NCBI GenBank assembly: GCA_022360095.1
Contig: JAKSDK010001621.1
Coordinates: 117,205-181,204 of the forward strand
DNA length: 64,000 bases
Origin: Phycisphaerales bacterium
GTDB taxonomy: Bacteria; Planctomycetota; Phycisphaerae; UBA1845; UTPLA1
Direction: 5' to 3'
Of this stretch, positions 18,201 through 23,689 are shown piece by piece (position 1 is the first letter of the stretch; every line of letters starts with the position of its first letter). The position numbers were made by a program, and so were the translations under genes. The notes beneath the pieces are model-generated. The model searched no databases. It was not told the origin of the DNA and saw nothing but the letters and a program-made list of their open reading frames with translations.

Positions 18201-19181
18201 ATGGGCCTCGAGTTCGCTTTGCAGCAGTTGCGATTCAGTGAAACCGCGGTCGCAGGTCCGAACGGCGTGCTGCAAAGCTCGAGTTTTGACGTCGTAGGCG
18301 GAACCGATCTTGGTGCCGCGGGCAGTGGACTGGGAGGTTTCAGCTTCACCATTACCGGTGAAGACTTCAATTTCCTGGTTCGCGCCCTGCAGTCCGACAG
18401 TCGTCTCGAAGTGATTCAGCGCCCGATGATCATGTGCCAGGATAACCAGGAAGCGAACATCACCATCGGCCAGGAAGTGCCGACGATCACGGGTTCGCAA
18501 CAAACGGATTCGGGCCAGGTCAACTCTCAGGTGCAGTATCGGGACGTCGGTATTATTCTGAACGTCACGCCCAACATCAATCCGGACGGGTGGGTCTATC
18601 TGCAGGTGGCTCCCGAAGTGTCCGCGATTGCAGACTCGACCGTTCAGATCTCCCCCGGCGTCTTTGCCCCGATCTTTACGGAACGGTCCGCCGACACCTT
18701 CGTCGCCGTGAAAGATGGCGAAACCGTGGTCATCGGCGGGCTGATTACCACAACGGAATCTGAAGCAGAGAGCAAAGTTCCGGTTCTCGGAGACGTTCCG
18801 GGTGTCGGGAACCTCTTCCGCACGACCACGCGATCGAAGAACAAGACCGAGCTGATCTTCGCCCTCACGCCACGGATCGTTCGAACGGTCGAGGATGGGC
18901 GTCGGCTCAGCATCGAGGAGCGTGACAAGTCGGGCATCATCACCGATCAGATGAAGCAGAGCCCGCTCTTCGAAAGGCTTCGCATTGCGCCGGAGACGAA
19001 CGACGAGATCGAGACAATAGAGGATTTTCCCGATGAATATGCGCCGGGTCGCATGAAAGAGGTGGAGCCTGTCAAGACCCGACCTAAAAAGAAGTACGGC
19101 CCGAAAGCCCCGCGCTACGGACCGATGGTGCCGAGCGATGATGTCGTGGCACGCCGCACGAGCCGTTTGAATACGCGATGA
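6285..19181 (+). CDS. gspD: Giant GspD-like secretin with about 38 N-domain repeats
   Basis: About 4,298 residues; usual GspD is 600-750. Order: signal peptide (1-37, likely cut at VRA|DEE); Lys/Glu then Lys/Pro-rich low-complexity region (about 40-220); STN/N0-like domain (about 245-335); a long series of secretin N1/N2-type alpha-beta repeats, each marked by a strand such as TNSVILVG or SNTLLVFA, a helix, and a closing LD; then one C-terminal secretin domain (about 3950-4205) with MIQVMIAEV, VVIGGL, PVLGDVPGVGNLF and ELIFALTPRIV. I count roughly 23 repeats before residue 2586 and 15 after it. Repeats are spaced by Arg/Gln/Gly-rich loops. At residue 2586 (base 14040) a second ribosome binding site, start and signal peptide lie in frame. 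ATG 6285 is preferred over GTG 6234 because GGGAGG (6271-6276) is 8 bases upstream. The secretin domain should form the outer-membrane pore; the repeats should stack as periplasmic rings. One gene or two fused genes remains open. Confidence 0.88.
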   Translation: MSSSSNTHKRWLASILWGFLGLAGFVAFVDTAWTVRADEEDPPPKAKESDDKKSESEKKKETKEEAKEESDAEEDEEDIEAALKRLQELAKQSLEKEKKEKEKKEKESAKSPASKPAPKQPAVKKGPKPAKVTPKRMPKIPTAGKSGKPGVKKSPSPKTPDVKKGKKSPKNRRTGKTSRPVGSNKTTPTRRMDRPGRATGSPAAAKPAAKKVGDNASKPVLKNVTTTTRPAPIFDMEPPDPEKRAYRFNYVDEPWDGVLKDFARMSGLFYLPKLPEGGISEKLSYLSPKEMSFGEALHTLNDLLFEQRAFNNLVIYRSESYLIVEPLPDLMSNVPLAKMFETFEEFEAAKLDPYDVCKTYIDLPDKWTPYKIIDEFRTMFSDNYGVDAVGDRIELTGLVKEHYEFKQVIKELAEGKEPPPEDPRPKVTFELKAQKVNDVSQILRGLYPVEGPAPTPRRGGRRKKVAPESIDPNAEKAKKLSIFPDLKNNLLYARGPQYLLDEVRETIKKLDIGGYAPPKMEVIRLKNATAAVLASLLKPILQQQQAELKKTTYWVNPALIDAVRCNIYPDASGNSVILYGGDEGIARTRTLVEQYDVPPDRVTEVIELTHADANNIIPSIVQNLPAPKSKGAPHMPQITALSSKKLLVACARQDYQKVLDLVEKLDVLDVEEPHEHMMELKCGEPSVISQIVQQIVSGVSSPAPRAAAVGKNAKRRSRARAKARAAAAAADGDGPKFFPNDEAGTILVFCADGDWERIEALIKGQDELACQVEPVFRSVVLEKANAVDVARTINNMFPPPAGAQQLVEADVYNRTINIFARPAFLDKALPLIEMLDVNAEAELTVIPLEHCKAQDIAPILSRSFGGGGRARTRSVPRKKGQKSAPPSVITGNTSVNIVAEPVTNVLLVTAPPKELEQIQELVAGMEVEAEKLKPVQIIVEAVNRPAEEIAAILNSVMVGGRAAPAKSKKRAPAQVGSGNPVAEPLKIVVASGERIILDGPQEEVAEAIQLIQNIDIGDQRLTRNIRVLDAEEDEKKLRRMLGMGGGPSRPTAPKKGAAARRVRAPAATSDGIQIYADIYNNSLLISAMPKDWIEIDKQLEIILGEVETPVALDDDDIGDDFFEIKLKHTTAWDMSFTLEDLINTDERSKVKFIEGPNEKTLIVQNCKPMQRDKVMRYIAIFDVSPYPEDDNIMILDPEGKMPPGRLAQMLMEQWQIREGDDIKLVGMDEADNLVEVIDIHADEEEENAKDAQPVSPVSPCVLPASMLHSLQALSVGQSVGADQSGPVAEEVNCPVCHQSPCVLPAKLMSSLDAIVKTSVDGEEVPEATPEHVHNHVVTAEVSASDEESDSMTDEDDEPSPPRSNVASKPREKVFPEVMPGITLRPDPETGNIIVIGKPEKLEKLREMMEATLATKAPTVIKIFPLKYADVTQAAQLLNNIFNQPKARAVPQQRGRQQGGAKGKQQQPQGGKGQAAANALPQPGRQPGRTTSSGKARIKVVPDPRTRSLYVVAPAPDIPLIVNVLKNIDTRIMVEGEFRIFKLKNLEAEQVVQSLREILGLNKTTAPTGRRGQQRGAKNQPQPNQQVVQLQGQQGTVVSADKVKLTAETQTNTVMAQAPPDTLDLIGTIIDQLEEETNFGEYITRRVPLVHARATDIASAVQDLVQAMTKNTAKGGAKGRSSGVSVSADSRTNSVILVGTLKELEKAEGLIREMDGEGPANTIQQFKVKGEAKAIAETLKKLYDSGPKSDIVITWNEPTNTLIVKAPPPQMVEIKQQIEDMDQEIETITELRTIKLAIADAGSMAEKLTNIFGGARGGRKNQQDITIAGYDDTLFVRCSDEDFPRIEKIARDMDKVDESIQVHRFALDHKPAEEVHQALQTMIAEAMTRGGGDLNLDYVSLVPDPRTNSLVLVGGPKSALLLTQLLKEVDVMPDGDAKDRKLIRLRHAKADEIAPSVIEALKSKVLPIGPNEFPFSIVPDVSSKTLIVTARRSLMPEIESMIEGLDVSGEGDRREHVIEVANTNPEDVANSLQRIFNESIKGRRDTTAPTIQAVRGSSKIVALATEEEFTQIKGLVEQVDIGGGRVVHTVTMTEDVPAQTVADNINKIYGERGQDGIKAEHHEPTNTLLVSATPTEFEKIFEQVIQPISDRPAVAKLNFYKIPLKYAVADEVAQTLQDFFDKKAGNNRRGTRLPPWMGGGTTASEIRENQVTITAEPTSNTLLVFATASTKELIDELITDIDADLRGDRVFEMVELAYMDASEMLEIMTEILKVSKRSEPEEDRRFVPWWADRQEEDDDKTVLAGDMRLKAIESTNSIIVAGRPEGVADAVTKIKELDVPTSGTEPQMFTFAHARAADVADVLKQVFAEGQRTGSSGRGGRGRFGRGGGRATSSQPLAIVPVDASNSILVSGKKSKVNEVIAMAKTLDSQMQDEPAGVRIVAIPTGHNVEELAELVETQINQAENSIKDRRSDYRPDRVTIGADRRANALLVSASKSQFEKVKKVVDDLVAMGPAGRDRIMIKLDKMSPEEAMELIEKLRRGGDSGSNRGNTRGRSSGRRTSGRRGRRGDANWTQDRRYEGMQERGMKGNTFQRTTVAASMPVLMMHLALGTAIAQTKTDEPKKRPVVTTIRPRTTTTQPAERTPSRSTSRPARNMTPDELIRAANQLRANDRRAARSPEDRARAAAGKDRSPFSKEAEEIMRRQLSGGDVDVAIVGDGRLILEGAPEDLRILGAMIESLDSEIPDKIIEYILLKNAQAETLASKLQEVFQKKIEGDREILPREKIDLIADPRNNGLYVVATEDKMLDALDLIQRSDIDEAVDKKVKAFQFENRRVSEAGEVLKKIAATYLKQRKLPATMISIELDPFSNKVFVTAGESDLNFIEQTVKTLDAELPEEVQEKAKGRIGEADIMVVPLRIAAADTLAQILNTLLERAAKGDTPMQDFIRRFRLLDENGNPLASVNLNRPVFVFGEPDSNSIIIASSLENCLIMKQVALAFDKEPAKMPVESKVFTLNYADATNVAEKLDTMLAASEDLTARPGKGDKGGVPEGDAGSLVYKAVVTADARTNQVIVVGRPEAVQTMTGLIESLDVRGIEVMPFDIIKLEYASATGLATALNEMMEKRKGALPETGGNSDKAETVIITPDSRSQSLIIAARRERMEELRDLIKKLDIKATALIDNIRTITLRNGNATELAEKLKDLWQQTKDQRGGESGGFELETPAIVADERSNSLIVAASPSDFDAIKETVEKIEDLPLNPMSDIYIVRLQHNSAQQLQSAMQSLFDRRAEMRAPSGDARPEDKVTIEVDEVTNSLLVAASRENYDVLMQKVQALDVEIGVMGQIEFFACDNVNATRIKTTVDELFQEGPFKPGTTGDSPVAQEREKVTAVVDARSNVLIVSASPENMELVRQVHRRMNSVTTPWDAAIVKLVDLKHAECIEVASKVNTYFEELDQKIREGDESDRAALFAVEVITDDRSNRLIVGGTKDGIDRAMALIEQLDVPPGRRFEEVRVYSLNEANAQQVGEIITNIFQERNQARGGNEGGAAQPIPVTVETDASGNALVINASRYDHVIVTELITMLDRPTAMLNMVRVLHLKKARAEKIKEIMDQAYQAGDSQNQTISFVADERTNSIVAAAPPGELDNIAKIITRLDSTESVEAFEVGIFQCSNEDASKMAELLNEILSAEPAEGGSSSDDEMFRAPKTYMIDYVDEDEYGRKELVRAIRENVQITFNERTNTVIVAASPSTLRLVEKLVKKLDGIEKQEVVVRVFGLTHADATRMVEVLEEMFAQDEGSQQQEEFQQDREIVVEGGMSGGGVGPASEQSGTFGRPRTTFVADERTNSVIAAGWFKDIDVVSDIIAQLDSRDTQDRVSFIYPAVNMTAEEMQGALDEYFQAENAVFEQLEDVSPQQRMAREVSIVAHTESNQLIVSASPRRQSEVLRLIEDLDTPPPQVMIQVMIAEVTLDDNFEMGLEFALQQLRFSETAVAGPNGVLQSSSFDVVGGTDLGAAGSGLGGFSFTITGEDFNFLVRALQSDSRLEVIQRPMIMCQDNQEANITIGQEVPTITGSQQTDSGQVNSQVQYRDVGIILNVTPNINPDGWVYLQVAPEVSAIADSTVQISPGVFAPIFTERSADTFVAVKDGETVVIGGLITTTESEAESKVPVLGDVPGVGNLFRTTTRSKNKTELIFALTPRIVRTVEDGRRLSIEERDKSGIITDQMKQSPLFERLRIAPETNDEIETIEDFPDEYAPGRMKEVEPVKTRPKKKYGPKAPRYGPMVPSDDVVARRTSRLNTR
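10056..10203 (+). other. Duplicated Cys motif in an insert of the giant secretin
   Basis: Between two N-domain repeats (residues about 1258-1307) the motif SPCVLPA occurs twice, each followed by a similar helix (SMLHSLQAL and KLMSSLDAI). The second copy is preceded by CPVCHQ, giving a CxxC plus a third Cys. Acidic low-complexity sequence follows. Cysteine is otherwise very rare in this protein. It could bind a metal or form disulfides; the nearby VKOR-DsbA gene makes the second option attractive, but this is inference. Confidence 0.6.
14030..14042 (+). promoter_or_regulatory. Internal ribosome binding site and ATG inside the secretin frame
   Basis: GGAGAGAGGG (14030-14039) directly precedes ATG 14040, which is in frame with the giant gene; an alternative in-frame ATG is at 14025. 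The product from 14040 would be 1,713 residues and begins with a classical signal peptide: basic MKGNTFQR, a hydrophobic core (TTVAASMPVLMMHLALG) and a TAIAQ cleavage region. About 15 N-domain repeats and the whole secretin domain follow. The stretch before it is an Arg/Gly-rich, unconserved-looking tail. Confidence 0.6.
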
Positions 19182-19213
19182 GGCTGCTGCGATCGAGGGG
19201 AAGAGGAGGAGTC

Positions 19214-19876
19214 ATGGTCAAAGTTCAACGAAACATTTCAATTAGTGCCGTCCTGATGTTCTGCGCGCTAATCAGTGGTTGTATGCACCCTATCGTGGCA
19301 GAAGACTGGGGGGCGCCCCCGAAAAATGAGACGGTATTGACGTCGGATTTGGGGCCCGTGACGATTCCGGATGAAGATGCCGTGTCCGACATCGTGCGCG
19401 TCAACAAGATCTTCGGTCAATTTCCCTGGTTGAGCTTCAATTCCGATGGCAGTGATCGAATCAACGGCTTCAAATGCTCGATCTACCTGGAAGGTTCTCA
19501 GAGCAATAGCAAGGGCGTGTTCGGCAACGGCACGATCGTCGTTACGATGTTCCGACTGGACACCGGACCTAACGGCGAAGTCGCAACTCCGGTGTTTGAA
19601 TGGATGCTTCCGCCGGACGTGGCTTATCAATTTCGTGCGAAAGAGCCGACGTTGCTGGGGTGGGGTTACGGCCTTCGCCTAAAATGGGACGACAACGTGA
19701 AAGTCGTAGGCAGCAAGATCGCCATTCTGATCAAATACGTTCGCGATGACGGCAGTGTCGTTCGTTCATCCAGAAAAGTGCTTCGCGTCCCCATGACCGG
19801 TGACGCCTGGGGGCATCGCATTACCAAACGACCGCGCGCTATTTCTCATCGCCGATTGCAACGGAATCCTGGATGA
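19214..19876 (+). CDS. Small outer-membrane-type lipoprotein of the secretion operon
   Basis: 220 residues. The N-terminus has a lipoprotein signal with lipobox LISGC, so the mature protein starts at a lipidated Cys followed by MHPI. The rest is predicted beta-rich, with repeated strands such as GTIVVTMFRLD and LRLKWDDNVKVVGSKIAILIKYV; I do not recognise the family. ATG 19214 is preferred because AGGAGG (19204-19209) precedes it and it gives a normal signal; ATG 19178 overlaps the secretin stop but would add an unsuited leader. A lipoprotein directly after a secretin is where pilotins (GspS, PilF type) are sometimes found, so a pilotin-like role is possible, but no pilotin motif is visible. 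The next gene overlaps by ATGA. Confidence 0.75.
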   Translation: MVKVQRNISISAVLMFCALISGCMHPIVAEDWGAPPKNETVLTSDLGPVTIPDEDAVSDIVRVNKIFGQFPWLSFNSDGSDRINGFKCSIYLEGSQSNSKGVFGNGTIVVTMFRLDTGPNGEVATPVFEWMLPPDVAYQFRAKEPTLLGWGYGLRLKWDDNVKVVGSKIAILIKYVRDDGSVVRSSRKVLRVPMTGDAWGHRITKRPRAISHRRLQRNPG

Positions 19877-20472
19877 ATCAGTTGGATGCGACACGTCGAG
19901 AAACGACCCGTGAGCATGTGGCGGCTCTGGAAGTGTTCCGCGTGGCGAAGAACGCCTTCTTCTGGCTGGCTTTCATTGCAGTCGTTTTGCATCTGGCCTC
20001 CTGGCTGGTTGTCCAATACGGAGACAAAGCGGAGTTTTCGTCCGCGTCCAGTCTTGTGTCAGATCAGGCCGGGATGGAAGGCGACGCGGCCCAGCGCTGG
20101 GTGGAGCGGATGGAATCGTCTTTGGTCGTTGCCGGTTTTGTCGCTTTTGCGGCGGTTCTGGTCGTCCTGGGCGCCTTCGTCATGTCCATGTTGATCAGTC
20201 TTTCCGCCAGACTCGGCGGTGCGGCAAGTCTGGCGAAAGCCTGCGTCTGGTCCCTGGCCGCGCTGGCCCTTGTGATGCCGTGGATTCGCATCGACCCGAC
20301 GGAGCTGGATGAGTTTCATTCGACGGTCGAATCCGTATTGTCTGTCGTACGGTTCGCCCTTTGTCCATTGCTGGTCATTGTTTTTCTCCTGTTCGGACAG
20401 ATCCACTTTCGCCGCGCCCACCGAAGGATCACCATCGCCCCCGCTGCCAAGCTACCCATTCACGAAGTTTGA
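19873..20472 (+). CDS. Small multi-pass membrane protein, unknown function
   Basis: 199 residues with about four predicted membrane helices: near 27-50 (FFWLAFIAVVLHLASWLVV), 95-120, 125-140, and 155-175 (FALCPLLVIVFLLFGQ). The loop between the first two is soluble and carries VERMESS. No known motif is recognised. The ATGA overlap with the preceding lipoprotein gene makes co-translation likely, so it may be an accessory of the secretion system. It is the last gene of the tightly overlapping block; 93 bases follow before the next gene. Confidence 0.7.
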   Translation: MNQLDATRRETTREHVAALEVFRVAKNAFFWLAFIAVVLHLASWLVVQYGDKAEFSSASSLVSDQAGMEGDAAQRWVERMESSLVVAGFVAFAAVLVVLGAFVMSMLISLSARLGGAASLAKACVWSLAALALVMPWIRIDPTELDEFHSTVESVLSVVRFALCPLLVIVFLLFGQIHFRRAHRRITIAPAAKLPIHEV

Positions 20473-20565
20473 CGATATTCTGCATTTCGTTTTCAGGCGA
20501 TTCTCCGGATAGTGCGAATACAATATTCTTTTGCGAGTCGCCGAAAAAATTGAAGGCAGGTTCAA

Positions 20566-21891
20566 GTGTCAGACGCGCCGCCGATCGCAAGACCGACTTC
20601 GTCGCCGGGTTGGCCCAGGGCTGTCCTGGTTTTGCTTGCAATCTCAGGGTGTGTCATGAGTGGCGTGCTTGTCTGGATGAGTTCACCTGGACAGTCCGGC
20701 GTCGTTTCGCCCGGTGCCAATTTGTGTACGCCCGGCGAAGGCGTGGATTGCCACTATGTACTCGGTAGTCGTTGGGGCAGAATCGGTCCGATCCCGACGG
20801 CCGTTCTTGGCTTTGCCTACTTCGCAATGGTGGCGTTCTGGTTTGCCGTCATCGGCATTCCCAATCGCATCGGCCGACGGTGGCATTTCGTTCCGTTTGT
20901 GCTGACGTCTCTGGGTTTCTGCAGCTCCCTCTGGTTTACGTACGTCATGGCGTCGGAATTGCCGGTCTGGTGCACGTGGTGTGTCGCCGCCCACGTTGTG
21001 AACGGGCTGATGTGGCTTTTGACGACGATGATGTGGCCTCGCTCCGCCGGAAAAGAAAGTGGCACGTCCTACCCGTCAAATCTTCGGGCCGGCCTTGTTC
21101 TGGGGATCTCAGGAACAGCCGTAGTGATCATCTTTCTGTCGGGACTGTCCTATGCCCAGGCGGTCTCCGCGCACCGCCTTCGGCAAAAATACCTTGAAGT
21201 GACGAGCGACATCGAATACATCGCCTGGCGTCATTCGCAGTCTACCGTTCACGAGATTCCGATTCGGTCCGATGATCCTGTCATCGGTAAGGTGGATGCC
21301 CCGTTCACTTTGGTCGTTTTCAGCGATTTTGAATGTGTCAAGTGTGCGGAGTTTCACCACAACATTCACTCTCTGGTATCCCAATTCTCCGGGACGCTCC
21401 GTTGTGTCTTCAGGCATTATCCCATGTCCACGAAATGCAATTCGAATGTCGAACGGGATCTCCATTATTTTGCTTGCGCTGCCGCCTTTGCCGCGGAGGC
21501 TGCCCGTGTTTCGGGTACGCGAGAGCAGCATCAAGCGTACGATCGCCTCCTATACAAGAACCGTAAACGGTTTGATGAAAAACCTTATCCGTTTCTCGCC
21601 GCTCAGACGGGTATCGATCCGGAGAGTTTCTCCGCGGCCTTGTCGAGTGATGCGACTCGTCGGCGTGTTCTGGAGGATGTTGCGTTGGGAGGTCGGCTGG
21701 GGGTCGAGGGAACTCCCTATCTCTTTCTCAATGGCCGACGTTTGGCGGATTGGCGCATCTTGACGAAGAAAACCTTTCAGCCACAGACGGATGTACAGCA
21801 GACCTTGCTGTTGTGGGAGCGCTTACTGGGAAGGAAGGCCGTGATCAACCGCGGACGAAAGTCTGAAGCGTCCGGCGGTGATGAGCGCTGA
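20566..21891 (+). CDS. VKOR-DsbA fusion, disulfide-forming thiol oxidoreductase
   Basis: 441 residues. Residues 1-200 form a VKOR membrane domain with several helices, the loop cysteine pair C54 and C62 (CTPGEGVDC) and the redox motif CTWC at 136-139. Residues about 235-425 form a DsbA/thioredoxin-fold domain with catalytic CVKC at 257-260 and the cis-proline loop GTPY (P384). In the known pathway the soluble domain oxidises exported proteins and is re-oxidised by the VKOR part, which passes electrons to quinone; the fusion does both. GTG 20566 is the start, since the next Met is inside a helix. A -10-like TACAAT at 20519-20524 suggests its own promoter. Its place next to the secretion operon suggests oxidative folding of exported proteins. 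Confidence 0.9.
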   Translation: MSDAPPIARPTSSPGWPRAVLVLLAISGCVMSGVLVWMSSPGQSGVVSPGANLCTPGEGVDCHYVLGSRWGRIGPIPTAVLGFAYFAMVAFWFAVIGIPNRIGRRWHFVPFVLTSLGFCSSLWFTYVMASELPVWCTWCVAAHVVNGLMWLLTTMMWPRSAGKESGTSYPSNLRAGLVLGISGTAVVIIFLSGLSYAQAVSAHRLRQKYLEVTSDIEYIAWRHSQSTVHEIPIRSDDPVIGKVDAPFTLVVFSDFECVKCAEFHHNIHSLVSQFSGTLRCVFRHYPMSTKCNSNVERDLHYFACAAAFAAEAARVSGTREQHQAYDRLLYKNRKRFDEKPYPFLAAQTGIDPESFSAALSSDATRRRVLEDVALGGRLGVEGTPYLFLNGRRLADWRILTKKTFQPQTDVQQTLLLWERLLGRKAVINRGRKSEASGGDER

Positions 21892-21896
21892 GTTCA

Positions 21897-23543
21897 TTAT
21901 TCGAGATAGCCCAAATCACTGAGCCGATCGGCCACTTCCTGTACCTGACTTTGCGACAGGACGGGCATTTCCTCGTCGACTTTCCGGTCTTGAGGCGGCT
22001 CGTACTGAACCGTCACCGGATTCTTGAAGATGCGGCGCAGCACGAGGCCGTCCATATCTTTGGGGACCGGTTCTCCAAGCCCCGCCAGAATCGTCGGCGC
22101 CAGGTCAGCAATGTGGGCACGAATCTTTTGCCCTGATTTGACAGCGGGACCATGGGCCACGAACACGCCGTCCAATCGGTGGGTGCCTTCGAGGCGATTG
22201 AACGGGACCCAACGCACAGGCGAATTCCCTCGGATCTTCTTAACCACCGCCAGTCCGTCGGCCGGTGCCAGTACAAGGTCCGGCATCCAGGGGTGATCCG
22301 TGCGATCGCAATCGTAGAGTTTCTCGGTCACAAAGACGTCCGTAAAGATTTTGATGCGGCGGCCGTCTCGGTCTTTACAGGTGGCCTGAAGGAGCTTTTC
22401 CCGAACCTCTGACCGGACGGCTTCATACTCGGAGGGCTCGACAATTCCCTGAGGTTGTCGGCCTTTCAGGTTGATATACAAGAAGCCGTAAACCCCGGCG
22501 TGCAGCACGCATGCTTTCGTACGTGACCAGTCAACCGCCAGATCATGGTCCGGTGTACTCGATTGGCCCGCTTGTTCCGCGAAGCTGGGCTTGGTCAGGC
22601 GGCGCAGCCAGGTCGCGGTCCGCGTGCGCGCCTGCGCGAATTGACTCCGAAGCGCCAAATAGCCCCATTGCGACAGCAGCAGATTCGGTTGGGCCTTGCC
22701 GTCAAGGCTGCCGTGACCGTGATCGGACATGACGACGATGTCAGCTTCGTTTTCGGCGGCGAGTGTTCTCAGTTTGCCGATGACACGATCCAGCATCGCG
22801 AAACATTCCTCGGTCATTTTTGCGCGAGCAGGGTTCTTCCCCTTGGTTCGTTCATCGATGTAGCGCCAGGCCTTGTGCTGGAGATTATCCACCAGCTTGT
22901 AAAGCACCATCATCACGTCCCAGCCATATTTGTCTCCACAAAACCGGGCCAGTTCATAGCCGCGCTCAAAGCTCTGGTTGATGTACTCAAGGTTCTTTGC
23001 AAAAAGATCGTCCCCGCCCATCGCTTGACGTTCCCACTTTTTCTCGTGGGTGTAGTCAGGATACTTCGCAAGGATCTCAGACTGCAGTTCCTTGGGATGT
23101 GTGAAGTCTTGACCCTGTGGTGTATCAAAGCCGCTGATCATGAAACCGTTGACCGGTTCGGGTGGAAACGTCATCGGCACATTGATCGAACCGACGCGGT
23201 AATCCTTGTCACTCAGGATTTGCCAGATCGTCTTGGCCTTGGCGCTGATCCTCTTGTTGTTGTTGAACGAAAGCTGATTGGTTTGCGGGTCGTAGCGCAG
23301 GAAATCGATGATCCCGTGTTTGCCCGGTCCCTTTCCGGTCATGAAGGTGGTCCAGGCCGCCGGCGTGATTGGCGGTCGCGTGGACTCCAACGGTCCCCAC
23401 GTGCCGTGGTCCACCAGTTCCTTCAATTCCGGCATGAGGCCCCGATCCATCAGCGGACCGAGCACGTCGAAGGTGGCTCCGTCAAGTCCAATCAGTAACA
23501 CACGGTTAAAGCCGCAGGGAGTCTCGGGATTTTTTGAGATCAC
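21897..23543 (-). CDS. Alkaline-phosphatase-superfamily phosphodiesterase / nucleotide pyrophosphatase-like enzyme
   Basis: 548 residues from GTG 23543 with no signal peptide. The NPP-type core is clear: metal-binding D21 in LIGLDGATFD, the nucleophile region PPITPAAWTTFMTG (T60 is the likely nucleophile), KHGIIDF with H76, and the later VMSDHGHG that supplies further metal ligands. The mid-part ELARFCGDKYGWDVMMVLYKLVDNLQHKAW is typical of a group of AP-superfamily proteins in Planctomycetota and others that are often annotated as predicted phosphohydrolases. The substrate cannot be read from sequence. It is convergent with the VKOR-DsbA gene with 5 bases between stops. Confidence 0.8.
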   Translation of the reverse strand: MISKNPETPCGFNRVLLIGLDGATFDVLGPLMDRGLMPELKELVDHGTWGPLESTRPPITPAAWTTFMTGKGPGKHGIIDFLRYDPQTNQLSFNNNKRISAKAKTIWQILSDKDYRVGSINVPMTFPPEPVNGFMISGFDTPQGQDFTHPKELQSEILAKYPDYTHEKKWERQAMGGDDLFAKNLEYINQSFERGYELARFCGDKYGWDVMMVLYKLVDNLQHKAWRYIDERTKGKNPARAKMTEECFAMLDRVIGKLRTLAAENEADIVVMSDHGHGSLDGKAQPNLLLSQWGYLALRSQFAQARTRTATWLRRLTKPSFAEQAGQSSTPDHDLAVDWSRTKACVLHAGVYGFLYINLKGRQPQGIVEPSEYEAVRSEVREKLLQATCKDRDGRRIKIFTDVFVTEKLYDCDRTDHPWMPDLVLAPADGLAVVKKIRGNSPVRWVPFNRLEGTHRLDGVFVAHGPAVKSGQKIRAHIADLAPTILAGLGEPVPKDMDGLVLRRIFKNPVTVQYEPPQDRKVDEEMPVLSQSQVQEVADRLSDLGYLE

Positions 23544-23689
23544 AATAGGAAAAACCTCGAATCCGGACGGTTTGTTGGAGTGCCCGTCGCTGAATCCGCA
23601 AAACCGCGCTCAAAAGAGAAACATGCTACAGGCAAATTTAAACTTAGTCAAGGCTAATAATTGTCTCTAAGGCATTTGCTTGCAAGTGG

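Noticed and set aside
22545..23498. A 317-codon plus-strand frame inside the phosphodiesterase gene
   Set aside because: The minus-strand product carries a complete AP-superfamily motif set; the plus-strand frame has no recognisable motif.
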